Assembly (NCBI GenBank): GCA_020438905.1
Contig: JAGQTQ010000048.1
Location: forward strand, 43,867-107,866
From: Mycobacterium sp.
GTDB taxonomy: Bacteria > Actinomycetota > Actinomycetes > Mycobacteriales > Mycobacteriaceae
DNA length: 64,000 nucleotides
Direction of reading: 5' to 3'
Shown here: piece by piece, positions 1 through 8,435 of the stretch
Position numbering within the stretch: the stretch's first letter is position 1
Layout of the letters: every line of letters begins with the position of its first letter
The notes under the pieces: generated by a model
What the model saw: only the letters and a program-made list of their open reading frames with translations
Databases searched by the model: none
What the model was told of the DNA's origin: nothing
Made by a program: the position numbers and the translations under genes

Positions 1-252
1 CGGGTCCGCGGTTTCCAGCAACGCGTTGCGGGCGGCCGACCGACACCGGTCAGCCGACGCCGGGTCGGCGCAGCGGCCGACGAGTACACCGGTACGGTCG
101 TCGCCCAGTGGGACCACCTCGTGCCAGGAGCCGGGATGGTTGGCGGTCGAGTACCGCACCGCGAAGGCACGTGGGGCGGGCACGGAAGAGACGCCGCCAC
201 CGGCCCCCCCGGCGCGGACGCCGGACTCGGATCCGAGTCCTTCTGCCACCAT
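1..252 (-). CDS. SpoIIE/PP2C-like protein, N-terminal fragment (cut by window edge)
   Basis: An open frame begins with ATG at 252 and runs without a stop off the left edge (84 codons seen). After a Gly/Ala-rich start, residues about 27-60 read like the opening strands of SpoIIE/RsbU-type PP2C phosphatases (AVRYSTA, then WHEVVPLGDDRTGVLVGR). The usual GGDWYD and GDV metal-binding aspartates appear as GSWHE and GRCAD, so catalysis is doubtful. The family would suggest partner-switching regulation, but only the first third is visible and the assignment is a pattern match. It diverges from the secreted-protein gene at 368. Confidence 0.45.
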   Translation of the reverse strand, partial: MVAEGLGSESGVRAGGAGGGVSSVPAPRAFAVRYSTANHPGSWHEVVPLGDDRTGVLVGRCADPASADRCRSAARNALLETADP

Positions 253-355
253 TTCAGTCCTCTTTGCTTGGCTGATCGCCGCAGCTTAGCAAGGAAACCG
301 CAAGTGTTTTCCGCGCGGCTGGCCCGTTTGCCCGAGCGGGTCGATGCCGAACCGT

Positions 356-361
356 TAGGCT
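356..361 (+). promoter_or_regulatory. -10 hexamer (TAGGCT) of a probable leaderless gene
   Basis: TAGGCT fits the mycobacterial TAnnnT -10 pattern and ends 6 nt before the ATG at 368. Transcription would therefore begin at or next to the start codon. No Shine-Dalgarno sequence is visible. The promoter is inferred from spacing only. Confidence 0.45.
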
Positions 362-367
362 CTGGGC

Positions 368-811
368 ATGTTGCGCCACATGGTCATCGCCGCCGTCCTC
401 GCCGGGGGCGCCTTGGGAGCCGCCCCGTCCGCCGGTGCCGACGGAACGCAGCGGTCCTACCCCGGCGATGTCCCCGGTATGAACTACGAGGCGCACCTGA
501 GCGCACCGTGTTACCGGTGGGACCGGTTCATCTTCGGCCGCGGACCCGGCGGGCAGGCGCTGGCGTGCCACTTCATCGCGGGCCAGTCGTACGTCGGCAT
601 GGACCGGCCGCCGGAGGGCACCGGCTTCTGGGTGGTCTCGCCGAAGCTGTACGGCGTCCAGGAAGTGGGGTCCTCGTGCCCCGGTTCACAGGCGGCGGCG
701 CAGTCGCCCGACGGGCTTCCGATGCTGTGCCTGGGCGATCAGGGCTGGCAGCCCGGCTTCCTGCGCAACGGCCCCTGGGGCAATGGGAGCCAGTTCGACC
801 GGGTCGGCTGA
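368..811 (+). CDS. small secreted protein, unknown function
   Basis: 147 aa. Residues 1-24 form a Sec-type signal peptide (short Arg/His n-region, Ala/Leu/Gly core, cleavage probably after SAGA). The mature part is rich in Gly, Pro and aromatic residues and has four cysteines (APCYRW, ALACHF, SSCPGS, MLCLGD), suggesting two disulfides. No catalytic motif is recognised. It resembles small exported proteins of unknown role common in mycobacteria. The start is supported by the -10 hexamer placed for a leaderless message. Confidence 0.75.
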   Translation: MLRHMVIAAVLAGGALGAAPSAGADGTQRSYPGDVPGMNYEAHLSAPCYRWDRFIFGRGPGGQALACHFIAGQSYVGMDRPPEGTGFWVVSPKLYGVQEVGSSCPGSQAAAQSPDGLPMLCLGDQGWQPGFLRNGPWGNGSQFDRVG

Positions 812-822
812 GGGGACGGCCG

Positions 823-1956
823 CTACAGGGCTGCGGCCGCCTCGTTGAACGCGTTGAGCCGGTTGGTGGCATCCAGGTACTCCTGAACCCACCGTTCGAT
901 GACGGCGGCGCTCTTCTCCACCCGGGAAAGCTGGCCAACCACCTGGCCGACCGGGTTGAAGGCGACGTCCACGGTCTCGTCGGGATAGCGGCTGGTGGCG
1001 GCCACGGCCATTCCGGAGACCATGTACTGCAACGGCATTCCGAGTGGCTCGGGGTTGCCGGCCGTTTGCCACGCCTCGGTCCAGTCGTTGCGCAACATGC
1101 GGCACGGCTTGCCGGTGAACGATCGGCTGCGCACCGTGTCGCGGCTGGTGGCCCTGGCGTAGGCGGCCTGCTGAACGGGGGTGTTCTGGGCTTCCTCGAC
1201 CATCAGCCACTGCGACCCCGACCACGCGCCCTGACAGCCCATGGCCAGCGCGGCGGCGATCTGGTAGCCGCTGCCGATCCCGCCGGCGGCCAGCACCGGT
1301 CGCGGCGCCACCTCCCGGACCACCTGCGGCCACAACACGATCGAGCCCACATCACCGCAGTGGCCGCCGCCCTCACCGCCCTGGGCGATGATGATGTCGA
1401 CGTCGGCCTCGGCGTGCTTGCGGGCCTGCGCCGGCGAACCGCACAGGGCGGCGACCTTGCGCCCACTGGAGTGGATGTGGGAGATCATCTCGGCCGGCGG
1501 TGTGCCCAGCGCATTGGCGATCAGCGCGACCTTGGGGTGCCGCAGCGCCACCTCGACCTGTGGGGTCGCCGTCGCCTCCGTCCAGCCGAGCAACTGCAGG
1601 GCGTGCGAATCGGCGTCCTCGGTCGGCACGCCATGGTCGGCCAGGATCTTCTTGGCGAAGTCCAGATGCTGCTGGGGGACCATCTTGCGCAGCATGTCGG
1701 CGAGGTCGTCCCCGGACATGTCCGCGTCCATACCCTCGTAGGAGTTGGGGATCACGATGTCGACGCCATAGGGGCGTTCACCGATGCGTTCGTCGATCCA
1801 GTTCAGTTCGATCTCAAGCTGTTCGGGGGTGAAGCCGACCGCACCCAGCACGCCGAAGCCGCCGGCCTTACTGACGGCCAGCACCACATCCCGGCAGTGG
1901 GTGAATGCGAAGATCGGGAACTCGATGCCGAGTTCGTCGCAGAGGGGTGTGTGCAT
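823..1956 (-). CDS. nitronate monooxygenase family flavoprotein
   Basis: 377 aa TIM-barrel FMN enzyme of the nitronate monooxygenase/2-nitropropane dioxygenase family. Seen: N-terminal GIEFPIFAFTH, the glycine/histidine stretch QGGEGGGHCGD at about 192-202 and the phosphate-binding AAGGIGSG at about 223-230. The family oxidises alkyl nitronates or works as an uncharacterised NADH:quinone-type flavoprotein. The ATG has GAGGAG about 7 nt upstream. A perfect 20-bp palindrome matching the KstR operator lies 22 nt upstream, so membership of the sterol-catabolism regulon is likely. It resembles M. tuberculosis Rv1894c. The substrate is unknown. Confidence 0.88.
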   Translation of the reverse strand: MHTPLCDELGIEFPIFAFTHCRDVVLAVSKAGGFGVLGAVGFTPEQLEIELNWIDERIGERPYGVDIVIPNSYEGMDADMSGDDLADMLRKMVPQQHLDFAKKILADHGVPTEDADSHALQLLGWTEATATPQVEVALRHPKVALIANALGTPPAEMISHIHSSGRKVAALCGSPAQARKHAEADVDIIIAQGGEGGGHCGDVGSIVLWPQVVREVAPRPVLAAGGIGSGYQIAAALAMGCQGAWSGSQWLMVEEAQNTPVQQAAYARATSRDTVRSRSFTGKPCRMLRNDWTEAWQTAGNPEPLGMPLQYMVSGMAVAATSRYPDETVDVAFNPVGQVVGQLSRVEKSAAVIERWVQEYLDATNRLNAFNEAAAAL

Positions 1957-1977
1957 GGCGGGCTCCTCGGGGCGGGA

Positions 1978-1997
1978 AACTGGAACGTGTTCCAGTT
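1978..1997 (-). promoter_or_regulatory. KstR-type operator (perfect palindrome)
   Basis: Two 9-bp arms, AACTGGAAC and GTTCCAGTT, flank a 2-bp centre. Positions 1981-1994 fit the published KstR consensus TnnAACnnGTTnnA exactly. It lies 22 nt upstream of the nitronate monooxygenase start. KstR is the TetR-family repressor of mycobacterial cholesterol genes. The site is seen; KstR control is inferred. Confidence 0.7.
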
Positions 1998-2068
1998 AGG
2001 TTCGAGTCTAGCCGCCAACCAACCAGTGCACGAGGAACGCCAGCATGCCGGCCAGACAGATGAGGTGA

Positions 2069-2368
2069 TCACCCAGACACGGCGTTGGGCACGGTGCGCA
2101 GCAGGGCCAGTGCGATCGGGCCGCCCGCGAGCACCACGGACAACGCGATCATCCATCCGGGCCCGACAACGCGTGTCACCTCAACGGCCAACGCCACCAG
2201 CAGGACTCCCATCACCGCGGCTATCAGTGCGCTCATCGGTCGGGACGTGGTCGTCGCGCGGCGGTAGTACGCAGAGATCGAGTCCAGCGCGCACGCCGCC
2301 CCGGCAGTGCCGCCGCTAAGGTCCCGACGAAGGATCTGAATGTCGAAGATCAGATCCACCCACAGCAC
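2069..2368 (-). CDS. small membrane protein, unknown function
   Basis: Up to 99 aa. The last 55 residues hold two hydrophobic segments (LIAAVMGVLLVALAVEV and MIALSVVLAGGPIALALL) separated by a short VVGPG turn, so a two-helix membrane protein is likely. An internal ATG at 2236 would give just this 55-aa part. Neither start has a clear ribosome binding site, so the 5' end is uncertain. It lies 113 nt upstream of the nitronate monooxygenase gene on the same strand. Function is unknown. Confidence 0.5.
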   Translation of the reverse strand: MLWVDLIFDIQILRRDLSGGTAGAACALDSISAYYRRATTTSRPMSALIAAVMGVLLVALAVEVTRVVGPGWMIALSVVLAGGPIALALLRTVPNAVSG

Positions 2369-2485
2369 AGCCAGCGGGAAGCACCCGCGCAGGCCGCCAC
2401 GATGTGGACCGTCATCGGCCCTCCTAACAGGGGTAGATTAGAAGGTGCGCTCAACGTAGAGCGTTGTCGATGAATGAGGTGTTCC

Positions 2486-2875
2486 ATGGCCAATCTCAGA
2501 AGAGCCACACTCGGAAGAGCCTCTCTCGGGGGAGCCACTCTCACCCAGTCGGCAGGTGCGCTGATCGCTGCGACCGCCACGGCGGGGTCGCTTCTCGCGG
2601 GTGGCCTTGCCGTCGCCCCTGCGGCGTCGGCCGATCCGACTCCGATGCCCGAGGCCCCCTGCTACAACGGCGTCTTCCCACTGAACCCCTACGTGGACAA
2701 CTGTGCGCTGCCGGCACGCCCGCGTCGCACGCTGGGCTCCGCCCCGGATCAGACCGCGCTGCTCAACTGCAACATCGGCAGCGATGCCCTGCGGGCACAG
2801 TGCCTGTCGCTCTACGTCAACGGCGGCTACGGCTGGTATCCCGGGGCCGTCCTGGTTCCCGGCTATCACCCGTGA
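2486..2875 (+). CDS. small secreted protein, unknown function
   Basis: 129 aa from the ATG at 2486, which has GAGGTG about 5 nt upstream; a second in-frame ATG at 2474 is less well placed. The first ~48 residues form a long signal peptide ending in APAASA. The mature ~80 aa contains four cysteines (APCYNG, DNCALP, LNCNIG, AQCLSL) and ends in a Gly/Tyr-rich tail. It is similar in style to the secreted protein at 368-811, with paired cysteines and a small beta-rich fold. No known domain is recognised. Confidence 0.7.
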   Translation: MANLRRATLGRASLGGATLTQSAGALIAATATAGSLLAGGLAVAPAASADPTPMPEAPCYNGVFPLNPYVDNCALPARPRRTLGSAPDQTALLNCNIGSDALRAQCLSLYVNGGYGWYPGAVLVPGYHP

Positions 2876-2954
2876 CATCGGTGCCCGGCGGAGCGTAGAC
2901 GCCCCGCACCCGGTGCGTGGGAGCGCCCGCCGCCCCCGGGTAGCCTGACGCCCC

Positions 2955-3695
2955 ATGGGACGCGTAGACGACAAAGTGGCACTGATCAGCGGCGGGGCCC
3001 GGGGGATGGGTGCTGCCGACGCCCGGATGCTGGTGGCCGAGGGGGCCAAGGTGGTACTCGGCGACATTCTCGACGAGCAGGGTGCGGCATTGGCCGCCGA
3101 GTTGGGCGACTCCGCCCGCTACGTGCACCTCGACGTGACCAGTGCCGAGGACTGGGCGGGGGCCGTCGAGACCGCCGTGAACACCTTCGGCAAGCTCAAC
3201 GTCCTGGTCAACAACGCCGGGATCGCCCAGGCCGCGCCCCTGAAGACGGTCGACATGACCCGTTGGCAGAAGGTCCTCGACGTCAACCTCACCGGCCCGA
3301 TGCTGGGTATCAAGGCCGTCATCGAGCCGATGGTCGCCGCCGGCGGCGGATCCATCATCAACATCTCCTCGATCGAGGGCCTGCGCGGCGCGGTCTGGAT
3401 GCACAGCTACGTGGCCTCGAAGTGGGGACTGCGCGGGCTGACCAAATCGGCCGCGCTGGAACTGGCGCCGGAGAAGATCCGGGTCAACTCGATCCACCCG
3501 GGCTTCATCCGAACCCCGATGACCAAGCACCTACCCGACAACATCGTCTCCGCGCCGATGGGCCGGCCGGGGACACCCGATGAGGTGGCAACATTCGTGG
3601 TGTTCCTAGCCAGCGACGAGTCCTCGTTCTCGACCGGGGCGGAGTACGTGGTGGACGGCGGCTTGGTGACCGACGTGCCGCACCGATCGATGTGA
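2955..3695 (+). CDS. short-chain dehydrogenase (Rv2002/FabG3-like, 20-beta-hydroxysteroid type)
   Basis: 246 aa classical SDR. Seen: the Rossmann glycine motif GGARGMG at 13-19, GDILDE after beta-2 (an Asp that favours NAD over NADP), NNAG at 86-89, catalytic Ser around 138-139 and YVASK at 152-156. The sequence tracks closely with M. tuberculosis Rv2002 (FabG3), an NADH-dependent 20-beta-hydroxysteroid dehydrogenase, including the end motif SSFSTGAEYVVDGG. The substrate is probably a steroid or other bulky ketone. TAGCCT at 2941-2946 is a plausible -10. The stop codon lies inside the first unit of an 18-bp tandem repeat. Confidence 0.88.
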   Translation: MGRVDDKVALISGGARGMGAADARMLVAEGAKVVLGDILDEQGAALAAELGDSARYVHLDVTSAEDWAGAVETAVNTFGKLNVLVNNAGIAQAAPLKTVDMTRWQKVLDVNLTGPMLGIKAVIEPMVAAGGGSIINISSIEGLRGAVWMHSYVASKWGLRGLTKSAALELAPEKIRVNSIHPGFIRTPMTKHLPDNIVSAPMGRPGTPDEVATFVVFLASDESSFSTGAEYVVDGGLVTDVPHRSM

Positions 3696-3759
3696 GCCGA
3701 TTCAGCGATGTGAGCCGATTCAGCGATGTGAGCCGACTCAGCGATGTGAGCCGACTCAG
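3688..3759. repeat. 18-bp direct repeat, four copies, spanning two gene ends
   Basis: Four head-to-tail copies of CGATGTGAGCCGATTCAG (copies 3 and 4 have GACTC in place of GATTC). The first copy holds the TGA of the SDR gene and the last holds the stop of the convergent HAD gene. The array is thus the whole convergent intergenic space plus the last codons of both genes. The 18-bp length is a multiple of three. Confidence 0.9.
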
Positions 3760-4577
3760 TCGCCTTTGCGCCGGCCGCGCAACGCCAACCCGCTGAAGGC
3801 CGCGGCCAGGGCGGCCCGGCCCAGGGCCGGCAGATGGCCGAGCGCGTCGGCCGGTCCGCGTCGGCCGTCGGCGCTGATGTGCAGCACCGGCCATCCCCGG
3901 GCGGCGGCCATCGTCGCCAGACCCGCCCGCGGGTTGACCGGACGCGGGTGGCCGACCAGTTCCATCAGCGGGGCGTCCTCGTCGCCGTCGGCGTAGAAGT
4001 AACTTCGCCGCAGCTCGATCCCGCGCTCGCCGCAGAACCGTTGTGCCGCAGCCGCTTTCTGTCGTCCCCAGATGATCGGTTTGGCTATCCGTCCGGTGAG
4101 CAGCCCTTCGGAGTCCAGTTCGAAGGTGTTGCACACCACGTTGTCGATCCCCAGCGCGCGGGCGACCGGTTCGGCGTGGATGGTCAACGCCGAGGAACTG
4201 ATCACCAGGGTGTGGCCACGGTCGCGATGGGCTTCGACGACCTGGCGCATCAGCGGATAGACCCTGGGGGCCACCTGCTCCGCGAAGACCCGCTCGCCGG
4301 CGGCGTCGAGCTCCTCCAGTGACTCACCACGCAGATAGCCGGCGGCGCGCACCAACAGCCGCTCGAATTGCATACGGCCCAGCTTGTAGCGCAGCGAGGC
4401 CTCGACCACACCGAGTACCTCGCCGATCCGGGCCTGACCGCGGCGCAACCGGTCGCCGGCGTGCGCGGCCGCGGTGAAGCCGGCGACCAGGGTGCCGTCG
4501 AGGTCGAAGAACGCGCCGACGGCCGGCCCGGGGGGACTTGCGGCGATGGCGGCCAGTGGATCAGTGACCGGGTTCAC
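3756..4577 (-). CDS. HAD-IB family phosphatase (SerB-like)
   Basis: 273 aa. Motif I is DLDGT at 25-29 with the nucleophile Asp25, motif II is VISSS at about 125-129, and the metal-binding motif is YADGDEDAPL at about 195-204. The helical cap at 35-110 is typical of subfamily IB (phosphoserine phosphatase-like). Family members dephosphorylate small phosphomonoesters; in mycobacteria similar proteins are often fused to or near acyltransferases, but none is adjacent here. Its start overlaps the end of the upstream EamA transporter by 4 nt, implying translational coupling. The substrate is unknown. Confidence 0.82.
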   Translation of the reverse strand: MNPVTDPLAAIAASPPGPAVGAFFDLDGTLVAGFTAAAHAGDRLRRGQARIGEVLGVVEASLRYKLGRMQFERLLVRAAGYLRGESLEELDAAGERVFAEQVAPRVYPLMRQVVEAHRDRGHTLVISSSALTIHAEPVARALGIDNVVCNTFELDSEGLLTGRIAKPIIWGRQKAAAAQRFCGERGIELRRSYFYADGDEDAPLMELVGHPRPVNPRAGLATMAAARGWPVLHISADGRRGPADALGHLPALGRAALAAAFSGLALRGRRKGD

Positions 4578-5482
4578 GGGCCCGGCCGTTCGGTGGTTCG
4601 GGCCGAGAACTCGGCCTCCAGTTCCTCCTCGTAGGCGCCCTCGTCGCGGCCCAGCGCGATGGTGGCCGCGGCCATCGCCGCGAGCGCGATCCCGAGGACC
4701 ACGGCGGTCGGCGGATTCACCACGAGATGCTCACCCAGGACGATCTGACCGAGCAAGACGGCCACCACCGGCTCCAGAACCAGCATCGCGGGCACCGAGG
4801 CCTGCAGCGATCCGGCGTGGAACGCCGACTGCTGCAACAGGGTGGCGACCACCCCGACCAGAGCCAGAACGTAAACGACCGGCGAGGTGAGCAATCGCGC
4901 CGACGCGCCCTCGGTGACGGTGTTCATGACGATCTTGGTCAGCACCGAGACCACCCCGAACAGCACGCCGACCGCGGTGGCCAGCAACAGCGCGCGCCGC
5001 CAGCCGGAGAGCCGGGTCGCCACCGGCACGGTGGCGACGGCGACCGCCAGCGCGACCGCGGCCACGGCCACGGCGGGCCGCTCGGATCCCTCGTAATCGC
5101 CGGGAGCGGCTCGCGCCAGGGCGACGAACACCCCGAGCGCGAGCGTGAGAAGCAGGGCCCAGCCCCATTCGGTCCGGGTCACCCGGCGGTTGGCCAGCCG
5201 GGCGCTGAGGGGAAGGGCGAACAGCAACGCCGAGACCAGCAGTGGGGCGACGAACAGCAGAGAGCCGAAGGCCAGAGCGACCGCCTGGAAGGCATACCCG
5301 GTGACGGCGGCGCCGGTGCCCGCCCACCACAGCGGCCGGCGCAGCAGGGTGGTCACCATCACCGCGCTGACGCCCTGGTGGTCGGGGACGTCCATGGTCG
5401 CCCGCTGGCGCACCACGATGCCGATGGCGATGAACACCGCGCTGGCCAGTGCGGCGGCCACTACAAGGGCGTGCTCGAGCAA
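4574..5482 (-). CDS. EamA/DMT-family membrane transporter
   Basis: 302 aa with about nine to ten hydrophobic helices and short loops, ending in an acidic cytoplasmic tail (DEGAYEEELEAE). The two-fold repeat and the C-terminal LEPVVAVLLGQIVLGEHL segment are characteristic of drug/metabolite transporters. The start is a TTG at 5482 with AGGGA about 8 nt upstream. The ATGA overlap with the downstream HAD phosphatase indicates one operon. A phosphatase-exporter pairing might mean a dephosphorylated product is moved, but that is speculation. Confidence 0.8.
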   Translation of the reverse strand: MLEHALVVAAALASAVFIAIGIVVRQRATMDVPDHQGVSAVMVTTLLRRPLWWAGTGAAVTGYAFQAVALAFGSLLFVAPLLVSALLFALPLSARLANRRVTRTEWGWALLLTLALGVFVALARAAPGDYEGSERPAVAVAAVALAVAVATVPVATRLSGWRRALLLATAVGVLFGVVSVLTKIVMNTVTEGASARLLTSPVVYVLALVGVVATLLQQSAFHAGSLQASVPAMLVLEPVVAVLLGQIVLGEHLVVNPPTAVVLGIALAAMAAATIALGRDEGAYEEELEAEFSARTTERPGP

Positions 5483-5600
5483 GGTCGCTGTCCCTTCGGC
5501 GTCGGTGGCCCGTGATCCGGTGCCCCTGACGAATCTAGGTCACCGTGATCAGGTCGGGGCGCGCCTACCCGATCCGTGTCAGTCCACCGCAGACACTGCG

Positions 5601-8384
5601 TCAGTCCACCGGAACCACGGTGGGCTCCCCGCCGTACCCGGTCACCCGGACCCATCCCGGCGTGGGCCCGCCGGGCGGCACCCGGCCCTGGATCTCGGCG
5701 GTCTCGTGGGGAAAGACCGTGACGTAGTTGTCGTCGTACTCGATCGGCAGGATCTCGTCGGAATCCGGCGAGGTGAGCAGCTCCGCCCGATAGAAGAACG
5801 CGACCGTCGGGCTCGGGTTGCTCAGCCGGACGGTGACCTCGCCGGCGGATTCCCCGGCGCGCGCGGTGATATTCATCCTCGGCCTGGCGATGGTGTTGAG
5901 TGCGGTCATATCGGCCCAGCTGACCTGGGTGGTGGCGAAGGCGGTGTCGTTCTCGGGTGGTCCGAGGTCGTCGATCTGCCGCGATTGCCAATAGACGTTC
6001 TCGGTCAGCCGGGTTCCATCGGGCTCCAGCAACTCGGCGCGGACGAAGAACACCGGCGAGTCGGTCGGGCCGGGTCCCAGCGTGAGTGCCGCGGCGACGC
6101 CACCGGACTCGACGGCGATACCCTCGGCCCGGCGGTCGTCGCGCACCCGCCCGGAAAGGTCATAGATCCGCACCCGCACCCGCAGGCCCTTGCGGTCGTC
6201 AGGGCCCTGGTTCACCACGCGGACGTGGGCCTGACGGTGCTCACCGGTGGCGTAGGAGTCGAACACCACCGACAGCGGGCGCAAGCCCTTCTTGGCGCCG
6301 TAGTAGGCCCCGCCCGGCCGCAGGTAGTAGTCGAAGATATTGCCGAAGAACGACGGCCAGTGACTGTTGAGCATCCAGTAGATCGTCATCTTGTGGCTGT
6401 CCCAGCCGCTGGCGGCGAAGGACTCGAATTGCGCACGGGTGGACTCGTAGTGGGCCAGCTGGGCCTTGTCAGCGAACATCTCGGCGCTGGTGGACGTGCC
6501 GTATCGCAGGTCGATCACCCGCCGGATACTGGTCAGCCCGGCATTGCCCGGATTGGCGCCGGCATGGAAGTACCAGGTGTCGTTGATCGGCCACAGCTTG
6601 TCCGGCGGGATGAACGACCGCAGGCTGGCGAACGGCGGGATGTGCTCGTTGTCGCCCTGCTCGGCGCTGGATCCCCGGGCCGCGCGGTAGCGGCCGGCGA
6701 ACCAGTAGGACGGCGGGCGCCAGCTGTAGGGGCCGGCCATCTCGATCCCGTCCCACAGCGGCGTCCCGTCGGGCGCGCGGGCGAAGGAGGAGACGGTGTC
6801 GACGACGGCGTTGGGCCAATGCAGATCCTCGAGAATCCGCCGGTAGGCAAGTCGCACGTCCTCGGGCGGCCGGCCGTCACTGGCGTTGGCCCAGAGGAAC
6901 ACCGAGGCGTGCGGGCGCAGCATCGCGATCTGGGAGGCCAGGCTGTCCCGCGCGACCCGGTGGTCCTCGCCGTCCCACTGTTGCCATCGCTCCCACTGGT
7001 TGCAGCACATCCACCCGTACATCAGCGGGATGCCCATCTCGTCGGCCATCTCGACGAAGCGTTCCGAGGCGATCTTGGACTCCAGCCGCAGCATGTTCAC
7101 CCCGAGGTCGCGTGCGTAGCGCAGGATGGCGGCGTCGCGGTCCGGGTCGTAGGAGTAGAGCAGATCCGGGGTGTAGGTGGCGCCGCGCACCAGCAGGTCG
7201 CGGCCGTTGACCCGAAGCGAGAAATCCCCGTCGCCGCCGGCGCCGCGGACCCCGTGCACGGTGCGGACGCCGAAGCGAAGTGCCGCCGTCGCGGTGGGGG
7301 TTCGGTTCTGCAGGAAGTCAATCCTGAGGTCGTAGAGGTCGGGCCGGCCCAGGGTGTAGGGCCACCACAGGTCGGGACGGATGAGGGTGAGTTGGGGGAA
7401 TTCGTCGGGGGAGTAGGCGATCTCGCGCCGCTCATCGGGTTCCAGAGACACCGGTTGTTCGACCCGGACGGTGTCCTTGCCCTCGCGGGTGATGGTCGCG
7501 CGCAGGACTCCGCGAACCGAGACCGCCGAGTGGTTGCGCACGTCGGCGTACACGGTCAGCCGGGCGCTGTCGGTGGCCGGTAGCGGCAGTTCGGTCGTCA
7601 CTGCGGCCGGGCCGATGCCTACTTCGCCGAAGGCGCGAAGATGCACCGGCTTCCAGACTCCGGCGTTGCGGTCGGAGACGAAGGAGACCCCGTCTCGGTG
7701 GCCGAGATAGCGCCAATTGATCCAGTCGTACCAACTGTCGGCCAGTTCGACACCGTCGAGGCCCTGGACCGCCCGTTCGGGAGTGATCTTGACCGCGAGC
7801 GTGTTGAGCCCGCCCGGGGCGATCGATGAGGTCACATCGAGTTGATGGTCGGCGTACATGCCGACGATCCGGTCGCTTCCGGCGATGCGGCGGCCGTTGA
7901 GCCAGATCTCGGCCCGGTAGTTGATGCCGGGGAAATCCAGCAGGTAGGTGGCGAAGCCCGCCGGTGCGCTGAAGGTGGTGCGGTACCACCAGTCCTGCAG
8001 GTAGAGATCCTGGGGAACCTCGGTGAGCAGGTTCGTCCCGTAGTAGAGGTTCGGGTAGACCCCGGCGTCCTGCAGGATCCCCAACACCGTGGCCGGCATC
8101 CGGGGGACGGCGGTCCAGGCCGCGTCGTCATAGCCCGCGGCCGATACCGTGGCGCCGTCGGCGGGCAGGCCGGTCGCCGAGGTGAGTTTCCAGCCCCCGG
8201 ACAACTCGACGTTCTGCCCGGCGGGTGGGCTTGGCGCAGTGAGAAGCCGGTAGTCGAGAACCCGGTAGTCGCCGGCGCACAGAACCAGCAGCACGACGGC
8301 GGACAGCGCCAGCCAGGTCCTCGCCACGATGCCCGATTTTGGCAGAACCGCGGGGGAAGTCCCGACCCCACCGTGGGCCGACAT
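5601..8384 (-). CDS. glycoside hydrolase family 2, exo-beta-glucosaminidase/mannosidase type
   Basis: 927 aa from the ATG at 8384. A single hydrophobic segment at about 24-38 suggests a signal anchor or signal peptide. The GH2 order is present: jelly-roll (about 55-250), Ig-like domain, TIM barrel from about 385, then C-terminal beta domains. The barrel carries SVFLWANASD at 494-503 and SSAEQGDNE at 572-580. In the CsxA-like branch of GH2 the acid/base is Asp in the first motif and the nucleophile Glu in the second, matching D503 and E575. A secreted exo-acting enzyme on chitosan- or mannan-type oligosaccharides is likely; the exact sugar is not decided. Confidence 0.82.
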   Translation of the reverse strand: MSAHGGVGTSPAVLPKSGIVARTWLALSAVVLLVLCAGDYRVLDYRLLTAPSPPAGQNVELSGGWKLTSATGLPADGATVSAAGYDDAAWTAVPRMPATVLGILQDAGVYPNLYYGTNLLTEVPQDLYLQDWWYRTTFSAPAGFATYLLDFPGINYRAEIWLNGRRIAGSDRIVGMYADHQLDVTSSIAPGGLNTLAVKITPERAVQGLDGVELADSWYDWINWRYLGHRDGVSFVSDRNAGVWKPVHLRAFGEVGIGPAAVTTELPLPATDSARLTVYADVRNHSAVSVRGVLRATITREGKDTVRVEQPVSLEPDERREIAYSPDEFPQLTLIRPDLWWPYTLGRPDLYDLRIDFLQNRTPTATAALRFGVRTVHGVRGAGGDGDFSLRVNGRDLLVRGATYTPDLLYSYDPDRDAAILRYARDLGVNMLRLESKIASERFVEMADEMGIPLMYGWMCCNQWERWQQWDGEDHRVARDSLASQIAMLRPHASVFLWANASDGRPPEDVRLAYRRILEDLHWPNAVVDTVSSFARAPDGTPLWDGIEMAGPYSWRPPSYWFAGRYRAARGSSAEQGDNEHIPPFASLRSFIPPDKLWPINDTWYFHAGANPGNAGLTSIRRVIDLRYGTSTSAEMFADKAQLAHYESTRAQFESFAASGWDSHKMTIYWMLNSHWPSFFGNIFDYYLRPGGAYYGAKKGLRPLSVVFDSYATGEHRQAHVRVVNQGPDDRKGLRVRVRIYDLSGRVRDDRRAEGIAVESGGVAAALTLGPGPTDSPVFFVRAELLEPDGTRLTENVYWQSRQIDDLGPPENDTAFATTQVSWADMTALNTIARPRMNITARAGESAGEVTVRLSNPSPTVAFFYRAELLTSPDSDEILPIEYDDNYVTVFPHETAEIQGRVPPGGPTPGWVRVTGYGGEPTVVPVD

Positions 8385-8423
8385 GCGAGTTCGACGGGGC
8401 GGGCCGAAGTCCCGACGGAGGTC

Positions 8424-8429
8424 TAGGCT
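8424..8429 (+). promoter_or_regulatory. -10 hexamer (TAGGCT) of a leaderless gene
   Basis: TAGGCT ends 6 nt before the ATG at 8436, the spacing expected for a leaderless mycobacterial transcript. No ribosome binding site is present upstream of the ATG. Confidence 0.45.
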
Positions 8430-8435
8430 TGTGCC

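Noticed and set aside
121-2319. 732-codon plus-strand open frame
   Set aside because: It runs antisense to the nitronate monooxygenase and across intergenic DNA; composition and lack of any motif show it is a GC-rich shadow frame.
3505-4134. Repeated SRLTSLNRLTSL peptide in a minus-strand frame
   Set aside because: It is the 18-bp tandem repeat read in a third frame opposite or beside real genes; not a protein repeat.
5145-7583. 812-codon plus-strand open frame
   Set aside because: It is antisense to the EamA and GH2 genes, which have clear family motifs; the frame has no domain and no ribosome binding site.
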